A stretch of DNA of 64,000 nucleotides from Streptomyces sp. NBC_01276 (GCF_041435355.1 NZ_CP108442.1:5020501-5084500); one strand, 5' to 3'; shown: positions 1 to 9,295, counted from the first letter of the stretch. Notes: generated from the letters alone by a model not told the origin. Translations and numbers: made by a program.

Positions 1-1531
1 GTTCCGCTTCCGCTTCGGCTTCCTGTACTGCTTCCGGTTCCGCGGCGAAGGGCACCAAGGCGACGGTGATGTTGTCGTGCCCGCCCCCGTCGAGGGCGTG
101 CCCGACCAGCACCTGCGCGCTGTGCAGGGGGCGGGCCGCGGCGTCCGGGGGGAGGATCTGGGCCATGTCCGTCGCGGACTCGGCGTAGTTCCACAGGCCG
201 TCCGTGCAGACCACGACCACACCGGGGTGGTCGGGCCGGAAGCTGGCCGTGTGCGGGTCGAGGTCGTAGGCGTCGGCCCCGAGCCAGCCGGTGATGGCGT
301 GGGCGCGGACGTCGGCGTACGCCTCGGCCTCGCCCATCAGACCCGCCGCCACCATCTGCGCGGCCCAGGAGTCGTCCTCGGTGAGGCGGCGCGGCAGGGC
401 GGCCCGGTCGTCCGGGACCCAGTAGGCGCGGCTGTCGCCGACCCAGCCGATGGTCAGGACCCCGCCGCTGACGACGGCGCCGACCAGGGTGCAGGCCGGG
501 GCGTTCTGCGCGCCGGGGGTCTCCGGGGCGAGGGCGTTCACGGCGGCGGCCGCCGCCAGGATCGCCCCGTGCATGGCCTCCGACGGGTGGGTGCCGCGGG
601 GGAGGGCGTCGAGCAGGGACTCGTTGGCGGCGCCGGCGGCCGCCGCCGACGCCTCGTCGGGGCGGCTCGCGGAGGACACCCCGTCGCAGACGATGGCCAC
701 GGTGGCGGCGGAGCCGTCGGGCAGCGCGGTGGCCGCGACGGCGAAGGAGTCCTCGTTGCGGTGGTGGCGCAGTCCGCGGTCGCTGACCGCGGCGACGCTG
801 CAGAGCTCCTCCTCCACGTGGTCGCGCTCGCGGGGCTGCGCGTGGCCGCAGTGCTCGCAGTACCCGTCGGTGTCCACGTGCCCGGCCCGGCAGGCGACGC
901 AGGTCTTGCCGCCGTCCCCCTGAGGGGCACCCGCGTACGGGTCCTCGGACGCGGGCGGCCCCTGCGGGGCCGCGGCGTACGGCTCCTCGGGCGCGGGCGG
1001 GCCCCAGGGCGTCCCGCCGGAGGGCGTTCCGGTCCCGCCGGGGAGGTCGTGGCGGACGGGATCCGCGCCGTACGGGGTCTCGTGCCCGGAGCCGGCGGAA
1101 CCCCACGGGCCGCCGCCGGGCCGTGCGGAGGCATCCCCGGCCAGGGTCGGGGCGTGCTCGTCGGTGCCGCCCCATCCGGGCGCGGGCACCCCGGAGAAGC
1201 CGGAGTGCGCGGCGGTGTCCCCGGCCGGGACCCCGCCCGCCGACGCCGGGGCCGACACCAGGGCGGCCCCCGCCGGGTCCGCCGCGGCGGCGTACCGGGG
1301 ACCCGCCGGCGCGGGGGAGCGGGCCCCGCCCACGAGGGCGGACTCCCCGGACTCCCCGGCGTCCCCGGCTCCCGCCCCGGCCCCGGCCACCGGGGTGACC
1401 GGGAGGGTCGGCGTCGGATCCGGGTCAGGAGGCGGCGAGGAGAGGGCGTATCCGCACACGCCGCAGAAACGGTCCCCCTCTTCGAGGGGCTCCGCGCAGC
1501 CGGGGCAGCCCGACAGCCGATGCATCGACAT
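1..1531 (-). CDS. PP2C-family Ser/Thr protein phosphatase with two zinc ribbons (C-terminus cut by window edge)
   Basis: Removes phosphate from Ser/Thr residues and probably counteracts the PknG-type kinase encoded 3 bases upstream. The start is ATG at 1531 (another ATG lies two codons in). An N-terminal zinc ribbon has Cys9, Cys12, Cys23 and Cys26. It is followed by a long Pro/Gly/Ala-rich linker, a second CxxC...CxxC ribbon near residue 210, and a PP2C domain from about residue 245. Metal-binding motifs visible are NEDS, VCDGVSS, GDSRAYW, CTDGLW and GGHDNITV. The reading frame runs off the left edge in a Glu-Ala repeat tail. It is cytoplasmic, as no signal or membrane segment is seen. The 3-base gap to the kinase implies co-transcription and a kinase/phosphatase pair. 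The family call is secure; substrates are unknown. Confidence 0.93.
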   Translation of the reverse strand, partial: MSMHRLSGCPGCAEPLEEGDRFCGVCGYALSSPPPDPDPTPTLPVTPVAGAGAGAGDAGESGESALVGGARSPAPAGPRYAAAADPAGAALVSAPASAGGVPAGDTAAHSGFSGVPAPGWGGTDEHAPTLAGDASARPGGGPWGSAGSGHETPYGADPVRHDLPGGTGTPSGGTPWGPPAPEEPYAAAPQGPPASEDPYAGAPQGDGGKTCVACRAGHVDTDGYCEHCGHAQPRERDHVEEELCSVAAVSDRGLRHHRNEDSFAVAATALPDGSAATVAIVCDGVSSASRPDEASAAAAGAANESLLDALPRGTHPSEAMHGAILAAAAAVNALAPETPGAQNAPACTLVGAVVSGGVLTIGWVGDSRAYWVPDDRAALPRRLTEDDSWAAQMVAAGLMGEAEAYADVRAHAITGWLGADAYDLDPHTASFRPDHPGVVVVCTDGLWNYAESATDMAQILPPDAAARPLHSAQVLVGHALDGGGHDNITVALVPFAAEPEAVQEAEAEAE

Positions 1532-1534
1532 CAA

Positions 1535-4333
1535 TCACACCCACGTCCGGGGTCGGAAACGGTTTGCCCGCTCCACCAGTTCGATCCTCTCCTCGCCCCG
1601 CTGCGCCAGCCGGGCGAGGACGCGGTAAGAGCGCTCCAGGCCGAAGCGCAGCCCCCGCTCGTCCAGTTGACTGCCGAGCAACGAGGTCCGGCCGGGGTCG
1701 GCACCCCGGCTACCCGACAGTACCCAGTCCAGGGCCGAGCCCAGAACCTCCGTCGCCAGCCGCTCCTGCCGCTCCGGATCCAGACCGAACCGGCGCAGCG
1801 CCTCCACCTGGTCCGACGCGGCCGAGAGATCGGCCAGCAGGGCCTCGTGAGGGGACCGGTCGCGCAGGCGTGCCCGTACGGCCGCCACCCGTGCGGCGGT
1901 GTAGTGGATCGAGGCCTCCGGCACGGACTCCAGGGTGAGCACCGCCGCCTCCCGGTCCCCGGCGGCCAGTTGCACCCGGGCCAGCCCGAAGGCCGCGCTG
2001 ACGAACCCCGGATCGGTGATCCAGACCAGCCGGTAGTACTCGGCGGCGTTGTCCAGTTGGCCCAGCACCTCCGCGCACAGCCCGAGGGCCAGCTTCGGGG
2101 CGGGCTCGCCGGGGAAGGCGTCGTAGATGGCGTCGAAGGACAGGGCCGCTATCTCGTCGTCGCCGGTGGCCAGCGAGGCGATCCCGCGGGCCCACACCAC
2201 CCGCCAGTCGTCCGGGTGCCGCTCCTCCAGTTCGGTCAGGGCCTCTCCGGCGACGGCCAGTTCGCCCAGTTCGAGCCGGGCGCGCAGCTCGCGCAGCCGC
2301 AGCTCGGCGGAGTCGGCCGGGGCCGAGCCGAGCGCGCCCAGCAGGTCGGCCGGGGCGGAGGCGAGGAGTCCGGCCAGGAAACCGGCGTTCGGGTCGGCCG
2401 GGTCCACCAGCGGCACCGGCAGGGCCAGCGCGGTGTCGTACGCGTCGAGCGGGGCGGGCCCGGTCGCCGCCGCCGGTGCGGCCGCCACGGCCCGCCCGGT
2501 CCCGGCCCCCGAAGCAAGAGGAACCGGAACCGGAAGCGGGTCCGGCGCCGCGCTCCCGCGCCGGGGCGTCGGTACCGCGGGGCCCGCCACGTGCGTGGCG
2601 GTGGTGCCGAGCGCGGGCACGATCCCGGCTCCGGACGCCGCCACCGGGGCGGGTGCGGCTCCGGCCCCCGACGGCTCCGGCGCGCCCGCGCCGGCCGCCC
2701 CGGCCCCCGCGGACCCGCCCGGAGACAGAAGCGGAGACGGAAGCGGAGCCTGCCCGGGAACCGCCGCCACCACCCGGCTCCGGCGCCCCCAGACGCGGCG
2801 CGGGATCTCCCGCACGCCCAGCCGGGACACCTCCGCCCCGTCCGCGTCGGCGTACAACCGGGTGTCGGGCACCCGCAGTTCCGGCCCGAACAGGGTCGAC
2901 GGCTGCGGCCGCGGCCGCCCCGTCTGGAGCGCGACCACCTCCCGCAGCACACCCGTCAGCTGGTCCGCCATCTCCTGCGCGGAGGCGAACCGCCGCCCGG
3001 GATCCGGGTCGGTCGCCCGTACGAGCAGCCGGTAGAAGGACTCGTACCGGCCGAAGACCTCGATGTGCTCCGGGTCCGGCAGCGAGTCCACGAACACGTT
3101 CGTGTAGCCCTGGAAGTCGAAGGTCAGCACCGCCAGGGTGCGCGCCACCGTGTACAGGTCCGAGGCCACCGAGGGGCCCAGCTCCGCCACCTCGGGTGCC
3201 TGGTAGCCCACCGTGCCGTAGATCGCGGACTCGTCGTCGTCCATCCGCCGGACCGCGCCCATGTCGATCAGCTTCAGCTGGTCCTGCTGCTGGATGGCGT
3301 TGTCGACCTTGAAGTCGCAGTACAGCAGGTTCCTGCTGTGCAGGTGGCCGAGGGCCTCCAGCGCCTCGATCCCGTACGCGCACGCCTGTTCCACCGGCAG
3401 CGGGTCCCGCCGTCCGTCGGGCCGGCGCCGCTCGTTCGCGATCTCCTTCAGCGACTTGCCGCCCACGTACTCCATGACGATGTACCCGTCGAGCGAACCC
3501 GTCCGCTGGTCCAGGTGCTCCACGAAGTTGTAGATCCGCACGATGTTGGAGTGCTCGATCTCCGCCAGGAAGCGGCGCTCGGAGATCGCCGCCTCCATCG
3601 CGTCCTGGTCGCCGGTGTCCAGCAGGCCCTTGAGGACCACCCACCGGTTCGAGACCGCCCGGTCCACCGCCAGGTAGACCCAGCCCAGGCCGCCGTGGGC
3701 CAGACAGCCCGCCACCTCGTACTGGCCGTGCACCACGTCGCCGGAACGCAGCTTCGGCACGAAGGAGTAAGGGTGCCCGCACTTGGTGCAGAACCCCTCC
3801 GTCCGGCCCGGCCGGTCGCCGCGCGCGCGGCCCACCGGCGCCCCGCAGTCCGAACGGGAGCAGAACCGCTTGCGCTCCGGCACCTCCGGGTTCTCCAGCA
3901 CCGCCGCCGAAGGATCGGGACGCGGCACCTCCGGCATGGTGACCAGCCCGGCGCCCAGCCTGCCGCGCCCCGAGGACGGGGCGGAGGAGCCCGAACTGCG
4001 CACCGAGACCGAACGGGTGGACGCGGCGCCCGTCAGGGACCGCGAGAGCCGCCCCGACACCGAACGGCGCGAGGACGAGGAGCGCGAGGACCGCGAGGAG
4101 CGCGCCGACGCCGAGGAGCGGCCCGAACCGCGCGAGCCCGCCGACCCCCGGGGATCCCCGTGCCGGGCGGCGCTCGTCATCCCCGTCGGCGGCGACACCA
4201 GCTCTTCCGCGCCCGCCGCGACCGCGCCGACGGGCGCGAGCCCGCAGGTGTCGCAGTAGACTTCCCCGCCGCCCATGTCCTCGTACGTCCCCGGGCAGCC
4301 GGGACGCACGCACGGCGTTCCGATCAGGCTCAC
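1535..4333 (-). CDS. pknG: PknG-like Ser/Thr protein kinase with zinc ribbons and TPR-like C-terminus
   Basis: Soluble kinase of 932 residues. In mycobacteria PknG phosphorylates the FHA protein GarA to control glutamate metabolism. The GTG start at 4333 overlaps the upstream stop by four bases (GTGA). Domains in order: a zinc ribbon (Cys8, Cys13, Cys27, Cys30); a Ser/Arg-rich disordered stretch; a rubredoxin-like ribbon near residue 150 (CSRSDC and CTKC); a kinase domain at about 200-460; a Pro/Ala/Gly-rich linker at about 490-640; and an alpha-helical TPR-like region to the end. The catalytic loop reads YCDFKVDN and the metal loop DMG, so it is a non-RD kinase as in PknG. It is longer than the roughly 750-residue mycobacterial protein because of the linker and the N-terminal ribbon. 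glnX and glnH upstream support the PknG assignment. Confidence 0.93.
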   Translation of the reverse strand: MSLIGTPCVRPGCPGTYEDMGGGEVYCDTCGLAPVGAVAAGAEELVSPPTGMTSAARHGDPRGSAGSRGSGRSSASARSSRSSRSSSSRRSVSGRLSRSLTGAASTRSVSVRSSGSSAPSSGRGRLGAGLVTMPEVPRPDPSAAVLENPEVPERKRFCSRSDCGAPVGRARGDRPGRTEGFCTKCGHPYSFVPKLRSGDVVHGQYEVAGCLAHGGLGWVYLAVDRAVSNRWVVLKGLLDTGDQDAMEAAISERRFLAEIEHSNIVRIYNFVEHLDQRTGSLDGYIVMEYVGGKSLKEIANERRRPDGRRDPLPVEQACAYGIEALEALGHLHSRNLLYCDFKVDNAIQQQDQLKLIDMGAVRRMDDDESAIYGTVGYQAPEVAELGPSVASDLYTVARTLAVLTFDFQGYTNVFVDSLPDPEHIEVFGRYESFYRLLVRATDPDPGRRFASAQEMADQLTGVLREVVALQTGRPRPQPSTLFGPELRVPDTRLYADADGAEVSRLGVREIPRRVWGRRSRVVAAVPGQAPLPSPLLSPGGSAGAGAAGAGAPEPSGAGAAPAPVAASGAGIVPALGTTATHVAGPAVPTPRRGSAAPDPLPVPVPLASGAGTGRAVAAAPAAATGPAPLDAYDTALALPVPLVDPADPNAGFLAGLLASAPADLLGALGSAPADSAELRLRELRARLELGELAVAGEALTELEERHPDDWRVVWARGIASLATGDDEIAALSFDAIYDAFPGEPAPKLALGLCAEVLGQLDNAAEYYRLVWITDPGFVSAAFGLARVQLAAGDREAAVLTLESVPEASIHYTAARVAAVRARLRDRSPHEALLADLSAASDQVEALRRFGLDPERQERLATEVLGSALDWVLSGSRGADPGRTSLLGSQLDERGLRFGLERSYRVLARLAQRGEERIELVERANRFRPRTWV

Positions 4334-5604
4334 GCGTCCTCCTCCCCCGGCCCGGCGGGCCGGTGGTCCTCCGGCAGGGGCTGCCCGGGCACCAGTGTCT
4401 CGGCCGTCGCCCTCTGGTAGCGCAGGACGGCCTGCTCGGCGGCGCGCAGGTCGCACGGCGCGCTCCACAGCATCCGCCGTGCCGCGTCGTACCGCTCGAT
4501 CAGCAGCGGGTCCTCCGCCATGCCGTGCCGGGCCACCTTCGCCTTGTACGCGTCCAGCCGGCCGCGCAGTTCCGCCCGCACCGCCAGCGGGGCCGTCACC
4601 GCGGTCAACGATTCGCGGGCCCGTCGGAGTTCCTCGTCGGCCCGGTCCTCCAGGGAGTCCAGCAGCGGCGACAGCCGGTGCCACTGGGACCGCCGCCGGT
4701 ACTCGGCCGCCGCCGCCAACTGCTCCTGCAGGGCCGTCGGCGGACCGCTGACCGCCGGGACCTCGGACGCCGCGATCTTCGCCAGTACCTCGCCGCGCGC
4801 CGTCCGCGCCTCCGCCAGGGTCCGGTCGGCCCGCGAGAGCACGTCCCGCACGCCGATCAGCCGCGCCTCAGCGTCCTGCCGCACGGTCAGCACCGCCTCC
4901 ACCTCACGGCGTACGTCGTCCAGCGCGCGGGCCGCCCGGTCGTAACGGCCGGTGTCGGGCCGGCCGCCGCCGGGGGCGGAGCTCCCCGCCACCGGGATCC
5001 AGAACCCCAGCGGGTCCGCGATCACCCGCGCGCGCAGCTCCACGAGCTCGATGGTGATCTCCTCCAGGTCGTCCCCCGAAGGGTGTTCGCCCGGCCGCAC
5101 CCCCACCGAGTGCGCGAGCGCGCGCGTGCGGTGCAGTTCGGCACCGAGCAGGTCGATCCGCGCGGGCAGCGCCGACCACACCGAGTCGGCGGCGACCACC
5201 ACGTCCAGCGAGCCGGCGTACAGCTCGTTCATCCGGGCCACCAGCTCGGCCAGCGAGAACCGCTCCGCGAGCGCGGCGCCCCCGGCTCCGGCCCCGGCGA
5301 TCACCACTCCGGGACCGCGCAGCCGCTCGGTCAGCTCGGCCAGGTCCTCCCGGGTGGGCCAGCGGCGCCGCTCCCGGATCTCCCGGGCCGCGGCCAGGGC
5401 CCCGCTGTAGGCGTCGAAGTACGTCCACAGCCGGGTGACCGCCGCGTCGGCGGCGGCCCAGCGCTCCTCGGTGACCCCGCTCAGCGCGGCGCCCTCCAGC
5501 AGCCGGCGGCCGGCGTGGTCCTGGAGCGCGAGCAGCGAGGTCTCCACCGCTTCGTGCTCCGCGCCCAGCCGCGCCAGCGCGCGGTCGACTTCGTCCCGGT
5601 CCAT
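4330..5604 (-). CDS. unknown alpha-helical cytoplasmic protein between glnH and pknG
   Basis: Not recognised. The product has about 424 residues if it starts at the ATG at 5604; a GTG at 5655 in the same frame would give 441. It is almost entirely predicted helix or coiled coil, rich in Ala, Arg, Glu and Leu, with no signal peptide, no membrane segment and no cysteine cluster. A Gly-rich patch lies near residue 100 and the C-terminus is acidic and proline-rich. It lies 56 bases after glnH and overlaps the pknG start by four bases, so it is probably translated with the kinase. Its position suggests an adaptor between the GlnX/GlnH sensor and the kinase, but this is inference from context only. 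Confidence 0.85.
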   Translation of the reverse strand: MDRDEVDRALARLGAEHEAVETSLLALQDHAGRRLLEGAALSGVTEERWAAADAAVTRLWTYFDAYSGALAAAREIRERRRWPTREDLAELTERLRGPGVVIAGAGAGGAALAERFSLAELVARMNELYAGSLDVVVAADSVWSALPARIDLLGAELHRTRALAHSVGVRPGEHPSGDDLEEITIELVELRARVIADPLGFWIPVAGSSAPGGGRPDTGRYDRAARALDDVRREVEAVLTVRQDAEARLIGVRDVLSRADRTLAEARTARGEVLAKIAASEVPAVSGPPTALQEQLAAAAEYRRRSQWHRLSPLLDSLEDRADEELRRARESLTAVTAPLAVRAELRGRLDAYKAKVARHGMAEDPLLIERYDAARRMLWSAPCDLRAAEQAVLRYQRATAETLVPGQPLPEDHRPAGPGEEDA

Positions 5605-5660
5605 CACGTCCCGCCCCGTCCCCGGATGGCTCGCGTACGGCTTCGATTCCGACACCGGCC

Positions 5661-6656
5661 TCAGCCGTTCCGGTACTTGGGCGCGGGCGGCTGGGCCGGG
5701 CTCGGCAGCACGTTCTCGAAGTGCTTGCGGTAGGAGGTCACCCAGGGGCTCTGCTCGCCGCCCGCGCGGTAGTTCTCCAGCACCTTGTTGACCCGGCGCA
5801 CCAGGTCGGAGGCGTCCTTGTTCATCGCCACCCCATAGAACTCGCGGGTGAAGGGCGCGCCGACCAGCTGCACCGACGGGTCCTGCGCCGCCTGGCCCGC
5901 GGCCAGGGCGTTGTCCGTGATGATGCCGTCCACCTCTCCCAGCTGCAGCCGCACCAGGCAGTCCAGCTGGTTGGGCACGGACACCGGCAGCGCGCCGTAC
6001 GACTTTGCCTTGAGCGCCGCCTCCGCCGTGGAACCGGCGGCGGTGCAGATCCGGCGGCCCTGCAGCGAGGCGTCGTAGCCGGTGATGTGCGAACCCTTGG
6101 GGGCCAGCACCTGCTGCCCGGCCTCGAAGTAGGCCGTGGAGAAGGCCACGTCCTCCAGCCGCTTGCAGTTGATCGTCATGGTCCGCACGACGATGTCGAC
6201 ACGGCCCTCCTGGAGCGCCGGGATGCGCTGGCTGGTGGGGATGGCCCGGTAGATGACCGCGTCCTCCCTGCCCAGGATGTCCTTGGCTATGGCCTTGACC
6301 AGGTCGATGTCGAAGCCGTCGAGGTGGCCGTCCGGATTGCGGTACCCCCACTTGAAGCTGTTCTGGTCCACACCCGCCACCAGCTTGCCCGCCTTGCGGA
6401 TCCGCTCGATCGTCGGACCGTCCAGACCGGACGGGGCCAGGCTGGCCTCCGGGTCCTGGCAGGTGTCGGCGGGGGCGAAGGGGGCCGCCGCCATCGTGGC
6501 CGGCTCCTGGACCGCGGTACGGTGCGCCGTGCCCGGCGAGGTCCCGGCCAGCGGCAGCAGCACCGCCGCCGCCGTCACCGCGCAGGCGGCGGCCATCGCG
6601 CTCACCCCGCCCCAGCCGCGCAGCCGGTGCACGGTCCGTGTCCGCCGTATCCGCAT
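5661..6656 (-). CDS. glnH: glutamate/aspartate-type ABC substrate-binding protein (GlnH)
   Basis: Extracytoplasmic amino-acid-binding protein of 331 residues (SBP_bac_3 family). The N-terminus has an Arg-rich head and a hydrophobic signal segment at about residues 15-40. The mature domain shows typical motifs: IRKAGKLVAGVDQNSF, GFDIDLVKAI, VDIVVRTMT, AAGSTAE and the ending KHFENVLP. ATG 6656 lies five bases after the glnX stop. No ABC permease or ATPase gene is nearby, so it probably acts as a ligand sensor that presents Asp or Glu to GlnX, as described for mycobacteria, not as part of an importer. That functional transfer is by analogy. Confidence 0.9.
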   Translation of the reverse strand: MRIRRTRTVHRLRGWGGVSAMAAACAVTAAAVLLPLAGTSPGTAHRTAVQEPATMAAAPFAPADTCQDPEASLAPSGLDGPTIERIRKAGKLVAGVDQNSFKWGYRNPDGHLDGFDIDLVKAIAKDILGREDAVIYRAIPTSQRIPALQEGRVDIVVRTMTINCKRLEDVAFSTAYFEAGQQVLAPKGSHITGYDASLQGRRICTAAGSTAEAALKAKSYGALPVSVPNQLDCLVRLQLGEVDGIITDNALAAGQAAQDPSVQLVGAPFTREFYGVAMNKDASDLVRRVNKVLENYRAGGEQSPWVTSYRKHFENVLPSPAQPPAPKYRNG

Positions 6657-6661
6657 CGATC

Positions 6662-8077
6662 TCACCTGTACTCCGAAAGCCTGCGACCGATGCCGAGGAG
6701 GGCGGCGGCCGCGCCGACGGCCGCCAGCGCCGCCGAGCCCGTGATCAGCCCGCCCAGTGCGCCGAGCCCGCCCCGGGCGGCCCGGGTGAACTGGTTCTGC
6801 TCGTGCGCCACGGCCCGTTCCAGGGAGGCGTCCACCGTGTCGAACGAGGCCCCGCTGCTGTCCGGGTGCCGCTCGTCCCCGATGACCTGGGGAAGGGCGA
6901 GCTCGTAGTCGCCCTTCATGTCCGATTCCCGGGCCGCCGCGTGCCGCTGCTTCCACTGCGCCACACCGGCCACGGCCTGCGAGACGGGCTCACGGCCGCT
7001 CGTGTCGTCGGCCAGGCGCAGGGCCCGCGCCAGCCCCTCGTCGAGCTGCTTCATGTTCTTCTCGTAGTCCACGTCGTACTTGTCGGACTTCTTGTCCGCG
7101 GCCAGTACGGCGCCCCGCGCGATCAGCGTCAGGTTCTCGTTGGCCCGCGCCTGGAGCGAGGCGATCCGCGCGTCGTTGAGCACCTTCAGCGACTCCTGGC
7201 CGTCGGTCCGCGCCTCGCTCAGCCCCGACCGGGCGAGCGTCTGGCCGACCGTCAGCCACAGCAGCACGACGGCGGCGGCGGCCGTCGCGGCGAGCAGCCC
7301 GTGGTTGAAGACCCGGTGGGTGCGCAGGTAGTTGCGGCGCTGGGCCCACACCAGGGCGGCGAGGGCCAGCAGCCCCGCGCCGGTCGAGGCCAGGGGCCAG
7401 GAGCGGGCCTCGTCGTAGTCCGTGTAGAGCCGGCCGGTCTCCGCCTCGTACAGGCGCTGCGCGGCGGGCAGCAGGACCGTGCTCATCTGCTCGTTGGCGT
7501 AGCGCAGGTAGGCGCCGCCGAGCGGCAGGCCCTGCCGGTTGGTCGCGCGGGCCTGCTCGATCAGGCCCGTGTAGCGGGGCAGCTGCTCGCCGAGGAGGGC
7601 GATCTCCTTGCGGGAGTCCCCGCCGGCGCCGGTGTTCGCGGCGGCGCTCACCAGCAGCCGCGAGGCGTTGGCGATGTCCTTCTCGTAGCGCAGGCGCACT
7701 TCGCGCGGCTCCTGGGCGCCCGCCAGGAAGCCGCTGGAGGAGGCCGTGTCGGCGTCCGCGAGGGAGCGGTAGATGCTCGCCGCGTCCGCGCTCAGCGGCT
7801 GGCTGCGGCCCACCACGTCGTCCGCGGCGGTGACGCGGCCGGAGACCTCCCACACCGCGACCGCGCCGAACAGGACGACCAGGGCGGCCAGCACCGCGCC
7901 GATGATCCGCAGGCGGCCCGGCTCGGTCGTGGCCGCGGCGCGCAGCCGCTCCACGCCCTCCGCCCAGGCGGTGCTCCGCCCCGGCGGCCCCGCCGGCGCG
8001 GGCGGCCCCGCGTCTGGTCCGGCGGGCAGCCCGGAGGCGGCGCTCCCGGGCGCGGCCGCGCGTGTCGTGATGGCCAC
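6662..8077 (-). CDS. glnX: GlnX-like transmembrane sensor protein
   Basis: Integral membrane protein of about 471 residues. The start is GTG 8077, five bases after a strong GGGGGAGG ribosome site. There is a Pro/Gly-rich cytoplasmic N-terminus, a first membrane helix near residue 80, and an extracytoplasmic helical region. A pair of membrane helices follows in the middle, then a second helical extracytoplasmic region and a final membrane helix near the C-terminus. It is the first gene of the five-gene operon glnX-glnH-unknown-pknG-phosphatase. In Mycobacterium, GlnX with GlnH relays extracellular Asp/Glu to PknG. The topology and gene order match; sequence identity could not be tested here. 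The 210 bases upstream should hold the operon promoter. Confidence 0.82.
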   Translation of the reverse strand: MAITTRAAAPGSAASGLPAGPDAGPPAPAGPPGRSTAWAEGVERLRAAATTEPGRLRIIGAVLAALVVLFGAVAVWEVSGRVTAADDVVGRSQPLSADAASIYRSLADADTASSSGFLAGAQEPREVRLRYEKDIANASRLLVSAAANTGAGGDSRKEIALLGEQLPRYTGLIEQARATNRQGLPLGGAYLRYANEQMSTVLLPAAQRLYEAETGRLYTDYDEARSWPLASTGAGLLALAALVWAQRRNYLRTHRVFNHGLLAATAAAAVVLLWLTVGQTLARSGLSEARTDGQESLKVLNDARIASLQARANENLTLIARGAVLAADKKSDKYDVDYEKNMKQLDEGLARALRLADDTSGREPVSQAVAGVAQWKQRHAAARESDMKGDYELALPQVIGDERHPDSSGASFDTVDASLERAVAHEQNQFTRAARGGLGALGGLITGSAALAAVGAAAALLGIGRRLSEYR

Positions 8078-8287
8078 CGTGACCTCCCCCTCGGTCCTCT
8101 GCTCCGGAGCAGTATGGCCGTAGTGGCGCCCGACCACAGCACCCGGAGCCCGATCTTGGGCGATCCGACGCCCCCGTGCGCCCCCTGCCGCCCCCGCGGC
8201 TTCCCGTCCCCCCTTCCCCCTCAATACGCCGGGCCACGCGCTTCGGTTCCCGACTCGCCCGCCCGCCAGGCGGGTTCACCCGAAGGT

Positions 8288-9295
8288 TCACCCGAAGTGG
8301 GCACGGAGCTTCGCGTGGGCCTCCGGCGGGGCGCCCACGGCGTCCAGGCCGAGGAGGGCGGCGCCCAGGACCGGCGGGGCCGTCACCACCGAGAGCCGGG
8401 CCAGCGGGGCCCGGGCGGCGAGGAGTTCCCCGATCCGGTCGTTGAGCTGCGGGTGCCGGGCCGCGAGGACGCTGCCGCCCAGCAGCACCGGCGCGTCCTC
8501 CCGCAGCAGACCCAGCCGCTCCAGCGCCACCACGGCCAGCGCCACCACCTCGCCGGCCTGCCGTTCCACGATCGCCGAGGCCACCGGGTCGCCCCCGGCG
8601 GCCACCGCGAACAGGACCGGTACCAGTTCGTGCATGCGCCCGCGGGCCACCGTGCCCAGGTGGAGGGCCTCGATCAGCGCGGCCATCGAGGCCAGCCCGA
8701 AGTGCGCGGGCAGGGCCTCCGCGAGGCCGGTGGGGCCGCCGCGTCCGTCCTCGGCCCGCGCGGCCCACCACATGGCGTCCTCCGCCAGGCCGCCCCCGCC
8801 GCCCCAGTCGCCGGAGATCACCCCGAGGGCGGGGAAGCGGGCGGTCCGGCCGTCGGGCAGCATCCCGACGCAGTTGATCCCCGCCCCGCACACCACCGCG
8901 ACCCCGCGCGGCAGGTCCGCGCCGGACAGTCCCGCCCGCAGGATCGCGAAGGTGTCGTTGCGCACCTCGGTCCGCGTGCCCCAGCCCCGCGCGCCGACCG
9001 CGGCGGTGAGCTGCCGTTCCTCCACCGGGAGGTCGGCGTTGGCCAGGCAGGCCGAGACGAGGCCGGCGCAGGGCGCGCCGGGCCGCAGCCCGGCGGCCGC
9101 GGCGGCCTCCGCGACGGCGTGGGCGAGCACGTCCACGGCCGCCCCGATCCCGACCCGGGGAGGCTGGAAGCCCCCCGAGCGCCCGGTGCCCAGGACGGTG
9201 CCGTCGGCGCCGATCAGGGCCACGTCGGTCTTGCTGTTGCCCGCGTCGATGGCGAGGACGGCCGTGGAGGGGCCGGTCGCGCCGGTCACGCCCAT
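8288..9295 (-). CDS. csnK: BadF/BadG-type sugar kinase (CsnK-like, N-acetylglucosamine/glucosamine kinase family)
   Basis: Cytoplasmic ATP-dependent kinase of 335 residues with the ASKHA fold. It is expected to phosphorylate the amino sugar released by the neighbouring GH4 enzyme. The phosphate motif IDAGNSKTDVAL is at residues 14-25, with VVCGAGINCVG and a Gly-rich SGDWGGGGG loop later; LLGGSVLAAR near the C-terminus fits the family. ATG 9295 overlaps the end of the GH4 gene by ten bases, so the two are translationally coupled. It is the last gene of the csn operon. A 12-base tandem duplication covers the stop region (about 8274-8297). Identity as csnK rests on operon order. Confidence 0.87.
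   Translation of the reverse strand: MGVTGATGPSTAVLAIDAGNSKTDVALIGADGTVLGTGRSGGFQPPRVGIGAAVDVLAHAVAEAAAAAGLRPGAPCAGLVSACLANADLPVEERQLTAAVGARGWGTRTEVRNDTFAILRAGLSGADLPRGVAVVCGAGINCVGMLPDGRTARFPALGVISGDWGGGGGLAEDAMWWAARAEDGRGGPTGLAEALPAHFGLASMAALIEALHLGTVARGRMHELVPVLFAVAAGGDPVASAIVERQAGEVVALAVVALERLGLLREDAPVLLGGSVLAARHPQLNDRIGELLAARAPLARLSVVTAPPVLGAALLGLDAVGAPPEAHAKLRAHFG

Noticed and set aside
77..4420. Very long open frame on the plus strand
   Set aside because: It is antisense to the PP2C and kinase genes, has no domain-like sequence, and results from GC-rich third positions leaving few stops.
5653..5655. GTG 5655 as start of the helical protein gene
   Set aside because: The GAGG upstream is only three bases away, too close for normal initiation; ATG 5604 was preferred but the choice is not certain.
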